Shown here in pieces: positions 38,471-54,500 of a stretch of DNA of 64,000 nucleotides. The stretch's first letter is position 1. Every line of letters starts with the position of its first letter. The notes under the pieces are model-generated. The model was not told where the DNA came from. It made no database searches and worked only from the letters and a program-made list of their open reading frames with translations. A program made the translations under genes and the position numbers. The DNA is taken from NCBI GenBank assembly GCA_034769895.1, contig CM068369.1:430553479-430617478 (forward strand), read 5' to 3'. Source of the DNA: Magicicada septendecula. Taxonomy: Eukaryota; Arthropoda; Insecta; Hemiptera; Cicadidae.

Positions 38471-39710
38471 ACAACATATGAATAAATAATAAAAAATTAA
38501 TTTATTTTTATTAAAATGTATAAAATATTTTTGTCAACGTTTACACAGGACTACATCTAGGTTTTCAACAGGATGGTTCATGTTGCAGTGTGGGATCGTA
38601 TACTAAATGCCGATGGATGAACTTCATTTGTATGCCAAATTCCAAAGATGGATTGAGATATCGAGTGCTGCCGGGAATTGACTGTGTATTAGGCATGATA
38701 AAATCTAGGGCATCAATTGCCAGAAATTTTGTGGTCCTATCAGAATATGTTGTGAGTCTGATGTTTCACGTTACTGATTGAACAGGTGCGGCTAGTTTCG
38801 ACTCGCGTAAAAATTTAGTTACTAGAAACAGACACAGCTTTTAAGAAGGATACACATGAATTCTAAGAAGTATAGATAAACTACATGGGAATTAAAGAAT
38901 TAATGAAAAAGAAGAATTAGCTTAAAAATTGGAAATATTTTGCCAATTGGAAGATAAACAACTAAAAATTGTTATGGTAAATAATTTATTGCAAATAATG
39001 TAAATGGAACAATGGTAACGTATAATATATTCAGCACACCTACGACAATTATTATACGGTGATCGGAAAGTTTATGGTACGCCACTTCATAAACAGATCT
39101 CGTATAACGAGGAAGCAATCGACGGGATAAGCATCAGTCTCGTTCCCAACTCGTTAAACTGGATTAAGCAAACTTACTGACACACTCTTAACTTTCATTA
39201 AATGCTATTATCCTGTAAAGATACTATGTTATTTATTTGTGTTGTATTATTGTTTAAAATATTATATTTAACACCTTAAATATTCTGTTAAAATATTACA
39301 GGACTAAATAATAGTGTAATACTATAGAGTGATTTGCTTCTGAGGTTTTATCGGAAAGTTCAGAGCAAAAGAAGAACGTATTTGATTTAAATTTTTCTGC
39401 TGTTACGGTCCAAGTAGTCTCATTCTGCAGCGATGCAAGGCTATCAGTGTATGCATCTCCTTAAATTCCTCTACGATTTTCTTATTTGTTCACGCACTCT
39501 GGTGTTATTCACGGAGTCAAAACACTCATTCATTCCTGTTCAGTACGCATACCCTTCGTGAAATTAAGTTTCTTTGTACAGAACAAATTTCCAAAATTTT
39601 TGGTCGCAACACAGTAAAATAAACAGTATACACAGTTGTATAAGTGAATAGATCTAAAATTATATAAACCAACAGAAATTTCCACTCCACACCCACTAAC
39701 CAGCTCAAAC

Positions 39711-39711
<1 letters not shown>
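38471..39711. other. No gene seen
   Basis: The 63-codon frame at 38590-38781 has no motif I recognise. Otherwise AT-rich. Confidence 0.4.
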
Positions 39712-39766
<55 letters not shown>

Positions 39767-39804
39767 TGTTTAGATGCGCGTGTGTGTGTTCAGAACCGAT
39801 TTAC

Positions 39805-39853
<49 letters not shown>
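39712..39853. repeat. Compound microsatellite (CT)n(CA)n followed by (TG)n
   Basis: CT repeat at 39712-39732, CA repeat to 39762, then a 44-nt gap and a TG repeat at 39807-39853. The CA and TG tracts face each other and could form a hairpin of about 30 bp. Confidence 0.95.
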
Positions 39854-42094
<2,241 letters not shown>

Positions 42095-42429
42095 AATCCT
42101 GTGCCCGAGCAAACACGAGCATACCACTGCTCTCACATTTACACGATTATTAAGGTGAAAGAACAAGATGCCCCTTTCATCTGGAATATAGAACTCCAAC
42201 AGCTACAAAATGAAACAAAATTTAATAACAAAATATAACAAATATAGATAAGTTAGTGTTAGAATAAAATTTTAAATTTTAAAAAATTTAATATTATAAA
42301 CATTTGTATAGCATAACCAGATGGTTAAAATGATACCAGAGACAGAGAGATGAATTCATTAATACCAGACAGTAAAAATCACAAGTATTAATGATCCCCT
42401 TTTTCTAAATACTGTTTAATGAAGTATGG

Positions 42430-42430
<1 letters not shown>

Positions 42431-42459
<29 letters not shown>
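42431..42459. repeat. (TG)n microsatellite
   Basis: An uninterrupted TG repeat of 29 bp. Confidence 0.95.
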
Positions 42460-42462
<3 letters not shown>

Positions 42463-42656
42463 CATAGGAAATAAAATATAACGAACAGGTAAGTACTAGT
42501 AATGAAAAACAGAGATGGCACACAGTCCATCAGAAGTAAGTAGGCACAAACCGTAACCTCACCGACAGCTCGCGTTACACCCGCCCCTTACACTACTAAA
42601 ACTCTTGGTCATCGGTGGCTACAGTTAAGAACTCCGAACACAAAACATTTGTATTG

Positions 42657-43139
42657 GACACGCTCAGGGGTGCATTAATCTGAAACGGCTGCACAGACAA
42701 GCAAATCAACAAAGGCGCCAAACGACAACACACCAGTAGAAGTAGCGACTCCAAAGAAGACATCCAAATAACAGTTACACTACGGTACATCAGAGGTGCT
42801 ACAAACAGGACCAGCAGAATTCTACGGAAGCACATAATCAGGACTGTGTACATACCACATGGAACCACTGAATCGTTGCTGAGGAGTCCGAAAGACAGAA
42901 TTCCACTACAATAACAAGGACTATATAAGGTACCTTGAACTGTCTGCAAACCCTCCTACGTCGGCCAGTCAAAGCGTCAAGTAAGCCAGTATATCAGAGA
43001 ACATAGGATTGCAATGGAAAAGGACCTGAGAATTTCTGCGATACACCAGAATCCAACCGTGACCGAATGTAGCATTGATTTCGACGAGACGAAACTAGTG
43101 GCAGCCCACGGAGCTGTTCCAGAAACGGATCGTAATTGA
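42657..43139 (+). pseudogene. Penelope-like element, C-terminal end of reverse transcriptase and GIY-YIG nuclease, decayed
   Basis: One frame runs from about 42657 to the stop at 43137-43139 with three internal stops. It contains N-G-C-T-D-K-Q-I-N-K, then L-R-Y-I-R-G-A-T-N-R-T-S-R-I-L (the Y-V-x-G-x-T-D-R block of the PLE thumb region), then L-R-S-P-K-D-R-I-P-L, then L-Y-K-V-P-(stop)-T-V-C-K-P-S-Y-V-G-Q. The last is the PLE GIY-YIG linker, in which one of the paired cysteines has become TGA. R-x-x-x-Y-I-R-E-H follows, completing the nuclease helix. The upstream reverse transcriptase core is not recognisable. PLE proteins act in target-primed reverse transcription; this copy is dead. Confidence 0.85.
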
Positions 43140-43470
43140 CGGCATTGAATTTGAAAAAAAGATTTTAATAAAAAATACATACGGGACGGCGACTTGCGAC
43201 TTCCAGTATGGAAATCTACACTTTCAACTTTCCACAGTTAGATACCACCATAAGTCAAGTGGAATCTTAACACGCAGAAATTCGACTGCAAACCAATAGG
43301 GCACCTTTCAACTCACAATTTAGTATAAATACAGACTCAGTCTAGGTGGAAAAACCGCTTCATCCTAACTCATCAAGGAGTAATATGCCTGAAGATGACA
43401 GTAATCGATCATTGTTTTCATCTGCGACAAAACGTGCACAAAATTATTGGCTAAAGAAGTCACTTGGACT
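43140..43470 (+). other. PLE 3' region with a decayed hammerhead-like motif
   Basis: At 43389-43434, CTGAAGA is followed by TGAC and, after a weak GATGA/TCATC stem, by ACAAAACGTG where GAAACGTH would be expected. TGC before the core can pair with GCA after it. The position, about 250 nt after the stop, matches that of the intact motif in the other PLE remnant (165 nt after its stop). Confidence 0.4.
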
Positions 43471-46400
43471 TGATTGATACGTTAATAAGATGTGACTTAT
43501 TACTAACTAAATTATAGAAAATGTTTTAAGCCTGTTATGCCTAACAAATAGGAAAACCAAATTATACGTAAAAAGTCAACAAGACGAGTTCTGAGAAAAA
43601 TGTCAGTTACGTCAAAACCCTGAATTAAGTGTGGGACAAAAGCTGTAATTTAATTCACTGTTTTCTGAGAGGACGTAAGGTGCAGATGAATATGTTTTGG
43701 GGGTCCAACATTGTGGAACCCCAAATGCTAATAATAGTATTATCACAAAAAAACTTGAAGCAAGTTGTGTAGTGTTATGTGAAATTACGCATAACGCATA
43801 GGTAATCAATGTGGCTACGTTAATATTATTAATATTAATATTAATATCGTTATTATTATTAATACTAGTATTAGTTTATTAACGTATTTCATAAGTAAAT
43901 AATTAATGTCCCGGCAACATTAATATATAATGTTATAGAGTAATAGAGTCCCGGTTTCATAAAGAGTACTTTAAGTTAGAAGTAACAGAGAATCAGTTCA
44001 AATGAATAAGCACCTTTTGGAAGAATACAATTTACAGTTAAAAATAATTCGCCTTATAAACAGTGTACAATTGTGAAGTAATCACGGGAGATGCCGACCA
44101 AACAGGGATTGTCTATAAGAAGGAGTTGATCGGATCCTGGGAACGCCGTTGGGCAGACAGAAGAAGACGATCAACGATAAAGCTTTCTTAAAAACCGTAT
44201 ACGCATTTAAAAAATACCCATTTAAAGATTTCGTCGTCTGGGAAAGATTATAATATTTTTAAATTTTGCGTGTGTATCTACACCACAAATGCCCGCACAT
44301 GTACCCACGTACAAAATCGTGTGCCGTGTGCTAAAGCAGCATTTAATATATATTGTAATTATATTTACCCTACGATTTTCTTTCCAACTCCGAATGTGTC
44401 TAAAAATCTTTAATCCTTTTCGTTTGAAAACCACATATTTGTAACTTATTGTTGCATCACGTCAGACAGCCAATGACCTCACGCGTTACGAATTATAGGG
44501 TACCAATTAATTTTCAATTCAGATCTAATTACTGCCGTCAGTATGACCATACACTTCATAATTGAATTTTCGCAGAACGTAATGAAATGTTAAATCAATC
44601 ATTCGGCAGTTGGACGATTATCAGCTGTCAGCGATAGCATTCAGAAGTAGTTATGTCGTCTACAAATTATTAACAGTTTTCAAACATGCCTCATTGGTTA
44701 CTATCCTTGACTTTCAGTCTATAACTGTTCTCTCAACTTCTCATCTTAGGGTTTTGAATATCATTCGTCATTTCGAATATGCTGTAACTCCAGCCTTTTA
44801 TCCTGTGTATCAATCTGTGCTTACAATTCGTTCCTTCTGAAAACACACAATACATAAGGAATTATACTCAAACGTTACACACTACGTCAGTTGTTGTATG
44901 AGTTAGGTTGTATAAAGTTTGTATTTACACATCAACGTAGTGAACAGCAGAGCAAACTTCAAAATTTTCAGTTTACTGGCTAACCTGTGTTTCAGTCATG
45001 TACCACTAAGATTACTTGATAACCTTCTCTCTATTTATTATTTCTAATTTCTCTATGCACAACACCTAGTATAAGTAATTTCCAAAAACATTATTATAAT
45101 TGCACCGTGATTCTAAACCGAAACTATAAATTTGAGAAACCAGTTAATTCCGTCAGATTTTATGTCGAGGTCCTGTTAACGTACTTGAAAGAAACATCTT
45201 TTTTTAAGTGTTTTTTTTTTTACAAAGAAGGCGCATAGTAAAACTTTTAAATAGTTATTTCAAAAAGAATTACAATAATTTTCATAATCAAAGATGTCAC
45301 TTTAAAGTAATAGTTTGTCATTTGGTTTATCTATTATTCATTACTGTAAATAAGTTCAGAATAAATGCTGCAAAATAACGAACTAAGGCTAGCATGGGCA
45401 GAGTCAACAGATGTAAAATATACGGAGCTATTGCGCCGAGGAATTGTAAACTGCGAAACAGCGGTGTCTGATTAAAGTAGATGTCTCATTATCGAGTATT
45501 AAGGAGTAGCCTCATAAATAGTCATTGTATAAGAATTTGTATCGTACAATAACATCTGCAACCTGTTTATTCTTAAAAATTTGGTCTAACTAATATTAGA
45601 CTATACTAAGCTTCACATGCTAAAAACACGTATAAGAAACTAATTGTTCGTTCTACCAACCTTATCAGTTGATCGGCAGAATGAATTCCGTTTACGGAAT
45701 ACACAGTGAGGTCTAATCCGTACAGAAATGAAAAAACGCTATCTGTTGTCAGCGTTTCATAAAATGTTTATTTTATGGTGTCACATAAAATGTTTCATTT
45801 AATTTATTATTTCTGTTGACGTAGTTTGCTTCGTTTAATACTACCAACAATTATATGATTAAAAAAATGGACGTTAACCGAAGGAAGTATTGTTACTAGC
45901 GATGATAAACACATTAATAAATTGTATACATTTTAATTGTTTTTCCACAAAACTAAAATTTTACATACGCGAAATGGATAGTTTATATTCTGGTTGCCAA
46001 ATTTTGCTTACAAAGAAAACGTTTGTTATTAAAATTTATTTTTATCAATAGGAATAGAGAATTAAGTACATTACTGAGAAGTATCACCATTTCAGAATTA
46101 GCTAGTCAAAAGCACTGCATTTCGTTATTGAGTACAGCCTGGAGTTGGCCATTCTACCGCACTGACAACTACGCTCCGGCCGGCAGTGGACATTGTCTCA
46201 TTTAAGATAATTCGGTTAAAAGATAAGGGTGTCTCTATCCGCTAACATACTTTATTCCCAAATTTCTTTCTGGATTCTCAAAAAATAAGTAAACAAATTA
46301 TAAAATACAGGCCTACTTTAGTAAAATATTTAATGAATTTGGCCAATTATGTTACTTTCAACACCAAATTCATTGGATAATTCTTCGTGTCATCTTAAAT

Positions 46401-47220
46401 TTTACGCTGGTGATGTGTGACCATATGATGCAAGTGAAAGCATAGCTTTCCAAGTATGTTCTACATTTTAAAGTCAAATAGGAAATACATTCAAAATTAA
46501 TAATTTAACACATTCATTACATTATTAAGCACCGCATACTGCTGAAGATAAAACAGTATAATTATAGTTTCAACTATTTTCATGTTTTACGGATACTGAA
46601 TATATATCAAAGACTAAGTAAATTAAAAAGCTATTATCAATCAGCTATATCGACAAAGTTCCTCAAATATTTGTCTACTCATGTAAAAACGTTTTGTATC
46701 GTGTTTAAATAAAGTTATTACAAGAATGTGAAATAGCATATACGGAATATTATGAATGGCATTCCACAAGAACCCTAAATCAACAATTGTATGCATGGCA
46801 TTCCATCATCGTTCCCCTAAAACACAACGCAAGAGAAGCGTGCATTACAACTTTCATAAGTACCTTAACAGTTACATGGTTCTCTCTATATATGATAATC
46901 TATAGTGTCCTTAATATTCTTACGAAATTAAATTAGTTAAATAAACATTTGCAGTTAAACAGGAAATAGCTGTTTATTACTCTAGCATCAACAAATATTG
47001 TCACGACCACTCCTATATCTACACGGTTACTTCTACCGTGATGTTACTGCTAATGTAACAGTGATGAAGGCTATTAGTAAGCATTGTTTAAAACACTGAT
47101 GAACATACAAACACACAAAACTTTTAAGTTATGTACATAATCGGTAGATCTATTAATGAACAAAAACATTAATCGTTCTTACATAACGTTATAAAAACTG
47201 AATAAACTTATTTAATTACA
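43471..47220. other. AT-rich DNA, no gene seen
   Basis: It includes ATT/AAT runs at 43822-43875. Several frames of 60-76 codons have no recognisable motif. Confidence 0.4.
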
Positions 47221-47241
47221 TATATATATATATATATATAT
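47221..47241. repeat. (TA)n microsatellite
   Basis: A pure TA repeat of 21 bp, a short distance from the larger tract that hosts E2. Confidence 0.9.
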
Positions 47242-47316
47242 TACTATAATACTTATAACTATTTTACCTCAAGACATGATATTTTACAAGTTATGGACTG
47301 TAGCAAAAAGTGATTG

Positions 47317-47318
<2 letters not shown>

Positions 47319-47360
<42 letters not shown>
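47319..47360. repeat. (TA)n tract, left part of the E2 target
   Basis: An AT repeat of 42 bp ending exactly at the E2 LTR. The other part of the tract lies at 59954-59997, on the far side of the element. Confidence 0.95.
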
Positions 47361-47363
<3 letters not shown>

Positions 47364-50357
47364 AACGTAGCGGGACGTCCGCCTCGTTTAAGCCCCGCGA
47401 TGGAAGCCACTTTGTAATATTTTCGTAACCTACGGCTACCGTTTTATTCTGCAAAATGTGAATAATGTACAATTTGTGTGTAATGGGTGTACGTGTCTTC
47501 TCGATCCGTAGTTCAAATGCGTGCAACTTCTGTAGATTTCGTTCGTTGCGAACGTACGAATAACCAGGTCTTGATGTTTTTACCTGATGTTCATTAGGAG
47601 TATGAAATTCCCGGTGGCGCCAAATTGTTTTCTTAAAACAATTAAAATAAAATTCAAAGGCGTATGACCAGCGCAGCTCAGGCGGTTTGAATAATTCAAA
47701 TATTTCCGCCAGCTAGGCCCACTGTAGCGCACAGCAGTTCGATGCGTGGGCTGTGTAAATCGTTAGTCATCTGCTAAAATGTACATAAAATATTGTGCAC
47801 CTCCTAATGAAATTATAACACCGTGGTTACACTCAATACTTACACATTTTTTATTAGTGATTGTTATTCATTTAATACAAATTATTCTAATACAAATGCT
47901 CCGGTTGTTTATATGAGACAATTACAGGGTTTGACAATCGATATTTGAATTGATAACCAGACGTTAATGATGGCGTCTGTTGAAAATTGTATACAAGTTA
48001 TTAATATTGGTTTGTCATAGGTTCTTGAGGTTACGTTCAAAGGATTACAAATGTTTTAAAAACAATAAAAATACACACCCTTACATCAAGTAAACTTAAC
48101 TAACATATTGTGTAGGTATAATTTGTTTAGCGCAGTGTAGTAAAAGTGTTTACAAGTTATGGATCATTAACAACAGTTTATATTGGTTAGTTTATAAATT
48201 GTCAGTGACTTAGTATCCTTTTTAATCTTTGAAAGTAATTGATTTCAGTTCAGTGAGATTTCGACCTTTAGTGAGATAATTAACGTGAGTTTATTTATAT
48301 ATTTTGGGTAATTTAAGAGGTACTTATCACTTCCGTAGTTATGGCGAATTCATACGATCTGTTATTCATGGGTTATACTATAATCTTCTTTAATTTGCTG
48401 GGTTCAGGACATCAGGCATCTTTTCCAGTTTAATTGGTAGAAATTTATTTTCTTTTTTCGTTAATTTGGCCTCAACTTCAATAATATGGCTCCAGTCTTT
48501 GTCTTATATCTTGGTATACACTTAGTAATAACTTCTTTTGATATTTTCTATGTTTTAATTGACAATTTTGGTCACTCGAAAATTAGCGTCTATACCATTA
48601 AAGCGTCATACATTCAGTAAAAAAATCTAACGGTATTTTTGGCTTGTTACTCCACAGTTTCCATGGTAACGTAATTATTCTACCTGGTCGATCTCAAAAT
48701 AAACACATTGTTATCAAACTTTGAATTTTTTGTTTAATTTGAATAAATATTTTATAATGGCTATATTTACTTGGGGATAATTTCAATGGTTGTAATCTTT
48801 ACATAGATGTTCCTATTTTCTTTCAAAGATTAGTTTGATATCTTACAAGATTGGTCTAAGTCATGTATTAATGTTTTAGTCCAAAATTGATAATACTATG
48901 TTAATACATAATTTACTTATTTCTAAGTTTTAATATAATTCTGCCATGTTCCCTTTCGTTACACATAATTAATATATTTTGCCTATTATTTCTTATAAAG
49001 GTATTGCTATTATTTTCTTTATAAATTCCTTACTTACTTAAAACATACTAACATATTACTATAAAACTATTTCTTCTGGTATTTATTGCCTTAAACATTA
49101 AGCCAATAACTTCTTTCTTTAAATTAACAAATGAACAAATTTGGTGAGTGTTATACCTACACCATCTCTTTTATAACAGTAATCACCCTGGTGATTTTTA
49201 TACTGAGATAATATTTTTTCTGTTTTTTACATTCACAATTATTCTGTGTCTTTCAGTCTAATATACTTAACTTAATTGCTCATTTAACATGTGCTTATAT
49301 TTTGGGTTTGTCACACTTGTTTAACTCTTTTTTCTTAAGATTATATGCTGTTTATTTTATTACACTTATCACTTCACTGTTCATCTTTGTCACTCCCTAC
49401 CTATCTCTAATTACCCTTATATTTCTCACGATCTCACTATTATTACAAAGTTTTTGTATCTAATGAGTTCATGTCTCTTTTGTTAACTTCAGACTGTCAC
49501 ATATCATTTTATAATATGCAAACAACATGGTATTGTAAATACATCTTTCAAATAAAACATAACTTTGTATATATTGTCATTAAAGTGATAAAAATTGGTC
49601 TGAAATGTCATAATTAGTAATAATAACCACAGTTTAATAATGTTAAAATATATTGTGTTAATTGAAACATACTACATCTGTAGCAACAGCAATAATATTA
49701 GCGAATAAATAAACTCTCCAAAACCTTATACTTTCAAACACATAATGCTGAAATAATATACATACTGCTGAAATAATCTTAGTAAAAGTTCCAAAGTATA
49801 TAGTAGGATATACAATTTGTTCTCTGATTGAATCACGCACACATTTCTATTCCCTGTCTGTATGAGTGTAATTTTAAACATAACAGCTGACACATCACCT
49901 ATAGATAAGGATGTACATACAATCATATCTACACATGGTTTTTTTATGTATAACAATTGCTGAGATACTGTCATTTACAAGTTACCACTAATAAAAATTT
50001 AAACATAAATTATTAAGAATAATAAAAAATTATTCTCCTTTAAAACAATCTTGTGAGTTAATTGTTATGGCCATGTAATTTTTTATTTTCTTTTTTCTTC
50101 ACTGTCTTCTTGTCTCGCTTTACTTTGGTTAATATCTGGCCAATCTCTGGGGTTGGGTCAATGTCAGTTGTCTGTCAGTCTAGTTCGTATTTTCTTGTTT
50201 TGTGATCACCTTTGGTTGTATTCTTCCTCCTTCACTATTGATTATATTTACCACTTTCATTCTCGTTATCATTTATCTATCAAAATATATTGTTTCTTGG
50301 CATTTTTTTTTACATACTTTTTTATATCAAATGTGATCAGGGTTTGGCAATGTTATA
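47361..50357 (-). repeat. E2 3' LTR
   Basis: It is collinear with 56957-59953 at an offset of 9596. On the + strand it begins TGTAAC and ends GTTATA, nearly inverted ends. Differences from the other LTR that I could see are at 47369, 47370, 47373, 47389, near 48070, near 49748 and near 50015. Frames of 60-82 codons shared by both LTRs lack any motif and are not called. Confidence 0.95.
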
Positions 50358-51550
50358 TAATGCCCTTCCACCAAAATTGATCATTTTATAAAACGTGAAT
50401 TTAAGTTTGATGAAATTATCAATTGTATCGTATCAATTTTTTTTTTTTTCAAATTCTCCTGCTTCTCATTCATTTTTTATAATTAATTCTGTATCCTTTA
50501 ATTCCATTCTTCTTAGTCTTTTCTTCATTATCTTCTCATATTGCGAACTGGCTTATTGATTTTTTATTATAACTTATTCCCTATAAATCTTATTTTTCAT
50601 CAAAACTACTCTTATACTGATATCAGGGGAACATCATCCCTGCTCAGTAAAATGATTGCTGGTTCATTCAACAGACAATCTCAATTAATAATTCTTAAAT
50701 ATAGTCAACTCGTGACTCAAAATAATAATAATAATAATCATAATCATAATATTTGTTGGGAATCTTTTACTTTTATACTTCATTATTGCTCAGTTCGAGT
50801 CATATATTGTTCCATCTTTCTTTATAGATACTATTTGATACATTGTTTTTTATTAATACAATTCACATTTTTATTCATTTTTAATTACTCTTTGTTTCAT
50901 CTCATCTCACATTATGACTCTTAGAATGTTGATTTCATTTCTATTGTTTTGTGATCATTGGTTTGGGTAATTTTACTTCCCCTCTTTCTACATAGTTGTG
51001 GAAGCTGATCATTTTGATTGATATTTTTTTTTTTCATAATTTTTAAATATCATAGTAAGTTATGGCTTCTTACTAGTTAGGAATTTTTTGTAGCTTATTC
51101 CTTTACAGTATGTTATGCTTTTTATGCCTCATTTTTTGGCTAAATATTATGGTAATTTAACCTTATCTTGTAGGAATGTTTTGTAACTACACTCCTCTAT
51201 TGTTAATTTTTATTTAAATATTGTAGTAAGTTGGTTGCTCTTACTTTATCTGAATGCCTTGTGACTTTTATCTCTCCATTTTTACTTGTTCTAAAATATT
51301 ATTGAGATATTTGGGTAAGCTTTTCTTACATATCTTTTTTTGATTTTTTACAATTTTTATTTCATCATAATGGTTTCTCTAATGCTTAGTGTAAGCTGTA
51401 CTTACGAATGTTTTGGAATTTTGACATTCTTTAGAGATCTTTTCTTCATGACATTGGCAGACTTGTTTGTTTGTCACGTTATTTTTTTTTTCTTTATTTA
51501 AAGTATTTTTGTTGGTTTTTTGCTTTAAATTGTTTTTTTTTTTTTTACAT
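50358..51550 (-). other. E2 3' untranslated region, with purine-rich tract beside the 3' LTR
   Basis: On the - strand the sequence just before the 3' LTR reads GGTGGAAGGGCA, a plausible polypurine tract (50360-50372). The rest is T-rich on the + strand, with an AAT/ATC repeat near 50720-50750. The 127-codon + frame at 50541-50924 has no motif and is antisense to the element. Confidence 0.6.
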
Positions 51551-54500
51551 TTATTGTTGATTGTCATAATATTTCTTAATTGAGGCTTGATTGTATACCC
51601 CCTTTATTTTCTTGGTGACGGGGTGAGTGATCTCGTAAGTGTTATTGCCCTTGTCTTTTGTTATAGTGTATGGTCCCACGTATAATAATAGTAACTTTCT
51701 AGTGATGCCTTCTATGGAGCTGGGTAATTCTCTGTTTTTTAACAGTACCCTTTCTCCTACCTCGTACTTAATAGTCTTTTTCTGGTTCTTAGCGTATTTA
51801 TTCTTTTGTTGCTCTACCTTTTCGGCTATTCTGTTATAGAATCTTTTTTTCTCGAATTGATATTCGGTGTTGGTGGGGAATTGGATCATATCAGTTATCT
51901 CTTTAGGCGGTGGCCGATCAAAAATCATTGTGTATGGGGTAGCTTCCGTAAAGTCGTGGTAAGCTAAGTTTATAAATTCTTCAGTGGATTTCACATAATT
52001 GTGCCATTCTCTTTGTTTATCGTGGCAGTAGGTTCTCAGTATACGACCCACTTCTCTGAGTACCCTTTCAGCTGGGTTGCTGCTTGGGTGATAAACGGAT
52101 GTTTTGTAAGTTTTAATATTATGTTCACAGAGCTTATTTTTCCAGAGATTTCCCTTAAATTGGGTTCCATGATCTGTTATAACGGCCGTCGGTTTTCCCA
52201 CGTCTGGTATAAACTTGGTTAAGATAATCTCAATTATTTTCTTTGTTGTTGCACGGTTAATGGAGTACAACTTTGTATACTTGGTGAAGTGGTCAAACAT
52301 AATGATTATAAATTTGTATCTGTGTCTTCCTCCACTGATAGGAAACGGACCACATATATCAAGGAATACCCTTTCTAATTTCTGACTTGATGTGATAGGT
52401 ATCATCATCCCTTCCTTTTTTGAATTATTGCATTTTACCTTTTGGCAAATATCACATTTTTGAATGATTTTGTTCACCTTTCGATAAATATTTTTAATGT
52501 AAACTTGTTCCTGTAAAGCTTTTATCACTTTTACAGCCCCCATATGGCCGTATCTAATGTGGTAGTCTAGTATCAATTGTTCCTCCACTGTAGATGGTAT
52601 TACAAGTTTCCATTCTCCGATTGCAGGATTGTTTTTAATAAATAGCAAGTTGTCATGTATTTTATAATATTGTAGAATGGTTTCTTCATCTTTTAACATT
52701 CTCTCCCGGATACTCATTATTTTTGGATCCACAGTTTGACATCTTCTTATTTCTTGGGTTATTTTTTCTAGATCTACTCTGTTTTTAATAATGTTATACA
52801 CCTTAACTAATTGTTCTTTCTCCCCCTCGAAAGTTTGTTGCTGGACGTTTATACGGGATAAGATGTCCGCAGCTACGTTTTGCTTCCCTGGGATGTACTC
52901 CCAGTTTATGTGATATTCCTGTAGCAACAATATCCATCGAGTTAATCTTCCGTGGCTGAGTTTACACTGCTTAAGGAATGATATGGATCTATGGTCACTT
53001 CTCACTGTTATATCGTATCCCAGAATGTAAGTCCTAAATTTGTTGCAGGCGAACACGACACTAAGTAGTTCTTTCTCCGTGACGTGATAATTTCGTTCGC
53101 ATCCATTTAAAATTCTGCTTGCAAAACTAATAACCATATGCTGTCCCTTCTCATCTTCTTGGTATAATACCGCACCTACACTGACATCACTCGCATCACA
53201 GTTCATGAAGAATGGCTTTTTGAAGTCTGGATGATGTAATATCACGGTGTTCAAGAACTTTTCTTTTATTTGGTTAAATACTTCATCTTGTTCGGACCCC
53301 CAAGTCCACTTGTCCTTGACTGATAATTGTTTTTTGAATTTTGCTGTTAGTTTGGAATAATTATCTTGAAATTTACGGTAATAGTTGCATATTCCCAGGA
53401 AGGATTGGAGTTGTTTTTTGTTTTTTGGCGTGGGGAATCGTTGTATCGCCTCAACTTTTTCTGACGAAGGAGATATGCCTTCCTCTGCTAGATTGAATCC
53501 TAGAAATTGTATTTTTCGGGCTATAAACTTTGACTTGTCCAGCTTAAGGGTTACGTGATTATCTGATAATCTTTTTAGTACGGTTTCCACTCTGGCACAG
53601 TGCTCTTGCCAATTTGATGATGTTATTAACAGATCATCTACGTACACGGTGGTAAAATTCAGTACATCTTGTCCCAGTATTTGGTCCATACATTTAACAA
53701 ATACTGCGACCGAATTTATCAGTTCAAATGGCAGTCTTTTGAACTGATAGTTCCTCCCATCGAACAGGAATGCTAAGTATTGTCTACTGTTCGGATGTAG
53801 CTCCACCTGCCAGTAGCCACATACCGTATCCCAAGAGCTAATGTATTTTATACCGTGGAACTTCTTAAGGATTTCTTCTATTTCACCCGGTGATGTTCTA
53901 TCGTTCACTATCATTTTATTAATTTCTCTGGCGTCGAGGCAGATTCTCACCTTTCCGTCCTTTTTTGGTATCGCCACTATTGGATTTGTATACGGTGATT
54001 GACTTAATTCAATGATATCGTCTTCCATCATTTGATTGATTTCTGCCCTCACTGCATTTCTTTGTGAGTAAGCAATGGGGTAAGATTTTTTCTTGAAGTC
54101 AACGGGTTCTTTAAATCGTATTCGGCATTGATAATTCTTTACTTTGCCTGGAGCGTCAGAAAAAATGTGTTTATATCTGTTGTATATACTTATAAGTTCC
54201 TCTGACTGTTGCACACTAATCTGTGGATCTTGTTCTTCTCGTTGGAAGTTTCTGATCTCATCCAGCTTGCTTGACCATAATTCTTCATCCTTCCAATCTG
54301 TCAATATTCTTTCGGGTGATTGTTTGCAATAATTGTTTTGGATCATGTTATAGTGGTTTGTTATCAATGGTAAGTTGCCACCATTCACTAGATCGGCTGA
54401 CCATATTCCTTGTTCTGTGGTTAGTGATACTTCTCCCTGCCGCAGGTTAATTATGGCAGAGTGTTGTCTGAGTACATCACACCCAACAAGTAATGAGAAA

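Noticed and set aside
50541..50924. 127-codon + frame beside the E2 3' LTR
   Set aside because: It is low complexity, has no motif, and is antisense within the E2 untranslated region.
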